Origin: Lachnospiraceae bacterium
Lineage (GTDB): Bacteria; Bacillota; Clostridia; Oscillospirales; Ruminococcaceae
Reading direction: 5' to 3'
Length of the DNA stretch: 7,201 nucleotides
Assembly (NCBI GenBank): GCA_023664705.1
Contig: JAMPFE010000088.1
Span: forward strand, 1 to 7,201
Positions 6,734 to 7,201 of this stretch are shown here, one piece after another. The translations under genes were made by a program, and so were the position numbers. A model generated the notes under the pieces. That model was not told where the DNA came from. It searched no databases and saw nothing but the letters and a program-made list of their open reading frames with translations. Within the stretch, counting starts at the first letter, position 1. Each line of letters opens with the position of its first letter.

Positions 6734-7146
6734 CAAAAAATAAGTCTTGAAGCCAAATAACCGATAAAAATAAACGGCACAAACGGCAAGGATTTACTTG
6801 CCGTTTTACCGTTAATCTTGCAGAGAATATATTTCCCCGCGTAAAAAACGAGCATTGATATTTGCGCGAAAAGGAGCAGCGCAAAGCTGCCCCATAACCC
6901 GCAAACCACACTCAAAGCCGCCACCAGCTTGACATCGCCGCCGCCTATTTTTCCGGTAATTAACGCGACAGAAAAAAATATTATTGCAACAGCAACTCCT
7001 CACAGCTTTTCCAAATAGAAATTCGGTATCGCCGAAAAAAGCACGGCAACGCTGATCCAATTGGGAATTTCGCGGGTTCTGATGTCCATCACCGAGCCGA
7101 CGCCAAGTATAACTGCGACCGTAAGGAATTGGAGTAATTCGATCAT
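6733..7146 (-). pseudogene. tadV: TadV/CpaA-type prepilin peptidase interrupted by an in-frame TGA
   Basis: Read through one TGA, this frame encodes a 137-codon membrane peptidase of the A24 family, a normal TadV length. The first catalytic motif is SVMDIRTREIPNWIS (Asp codon 21, 7084-7086), after a hydrophobic N-terminal helix. The second is KIGGGDVKL (Asp codon 71, 6934-6936). Hydrophobic helices follow to the end (GSFALLLFAQISMLVFYAG; LPFVPFIFIGYLASRL). Codon 49 (7000-7002) is TGA; TGG would differ by one base. The reading frame does not shift across the site. No ATG, GTG or TTG in frame lies between the stop and the second motif. The family cleaves prepilins and TadE/F-type pseudopilins at the membrane. 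The start at 7144-7146 is likely but its ribosome site is poor; ATGA overlap with an upstream frame supports it. It is either a nonsense mutant or a sequence error. Confidence 0.85.
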
Positions 7147-7201
7147 CCCTTGAATAGCGATAGGTAACTCTTTGAAATAGTCTCTGAGTTTTCCCCCGCT
7201 C
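7143..7201 (-). CDS. Possible C-terminal end of an upstream gene, cut by the window edge
   Basis: One minus-strand frame encodes about 18 residues (AGENSETISKSYLSLFKG) and stops with TGA at 7143-7145, exactly overlapping the ATG of the prepilin peptidase as ATGA. The same junction type occurs at two other places in this operon. Only this fragment is visible, so the product cannot be named, and the frame may be fortuitous. Confidence 0.3.
   Translation of the reverse strand, partial: AGENSETISKSYLSLFKG

Noticed and set aside
6720..6911. N-terminal extension of cpaB to 6911
   Set aside because: It overlaps the peptidase coding frame, reads as an unlikely Arg/Cys/Phe-rich sequence, and the ATG at 6717-6719 has a good ribosome site and is followed by the anchor.
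7000..7002. TGA as a sense codon (recoding to Trp or selenocysteine)
   Set aside because: TGA ends several other genes here, two at exact ATGA junctions with real downstream starts, and Trp is encoded by TGG elsewhere in the same frame. I saw no reason to propose a selenocysteine element.
6812..7060. Open frame of 82 codons on the minus strand
   Set aside because: It is another frame of the prepilin peptidase DNA, rich in Cys and Arg with no domain. The peptidase frame carries the catalytic motifs.

Overview
The window holds most of a Tad/Flp-type pilus or secretion locus (type IVc pilus family), read entirely from the minus strand. Three things suggest a Gram-positive, Clostridia-like member of the Bacillota: near-consensus Shine-Dalgarno sites (for example GGAGGTGA at 5774-5781), densely coupled genes, and a gene set with no outer-membrane secretin (RcpA/CpaC) among the genes visible here. 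This taxonomic guess is inference from gene style, not from a marker gene.

In transcription order (right to left) the window contains: the last few codons of a possible unknown upstream gene (7143-7201); a TadV/CpaA-type prepilin peptidase (6733-7146) whose two catalytic aspartate motifs are both recognisable but whose frame is cut by a TGA at 7000-7002; a CpaB/RcpC-like SAF-domain protein (5751-6719); a short CpaE/TadZ-like P-loop ATPase (4910-5767); the TadA/CpaF secretion ATPase (3540-4913); two inner-membrane platform proteins, TadB-like (2614-3543) and TadC-like (1729-2601); and two small single-pass membrane proteins in the position of TadE/TadF minor pilins (1327-1719 and 785-1330). 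After a gap of 130 bases with a candidate promoter comes a membrane-anchored protein with a Pro/Glu/Thr-rich stalk and a compact C-terminal module (40-654). A strong intrinsic terminator follows at 1-32.

The genes from the peptidase to 785 are coupled by 4-base start/stop overlaps, a 17-base overlap, or gaps of about 10 bases with the ribosome site on or next to the previous stop. They therefore look like one transcript. As a machine, TadA would power assembly, TadB and TadC would form the membrane platform, the CpaE-like ATPase would localise or organise the complex, CpaB would act outside the membrane, and the small single-pass proteins would be processed by the prepilin peptidase. No major Flp pilin is visible in the window.

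The points most worth a second look are the nonsense codon in the peptidase, the CpaE-like protein that lacks both a receiver-like domain and the MinD/ParA signature lysine, the divergent nucleotide-site motifs of TadA, and the uncharacterised small proteins at the 3' end of the cluster.
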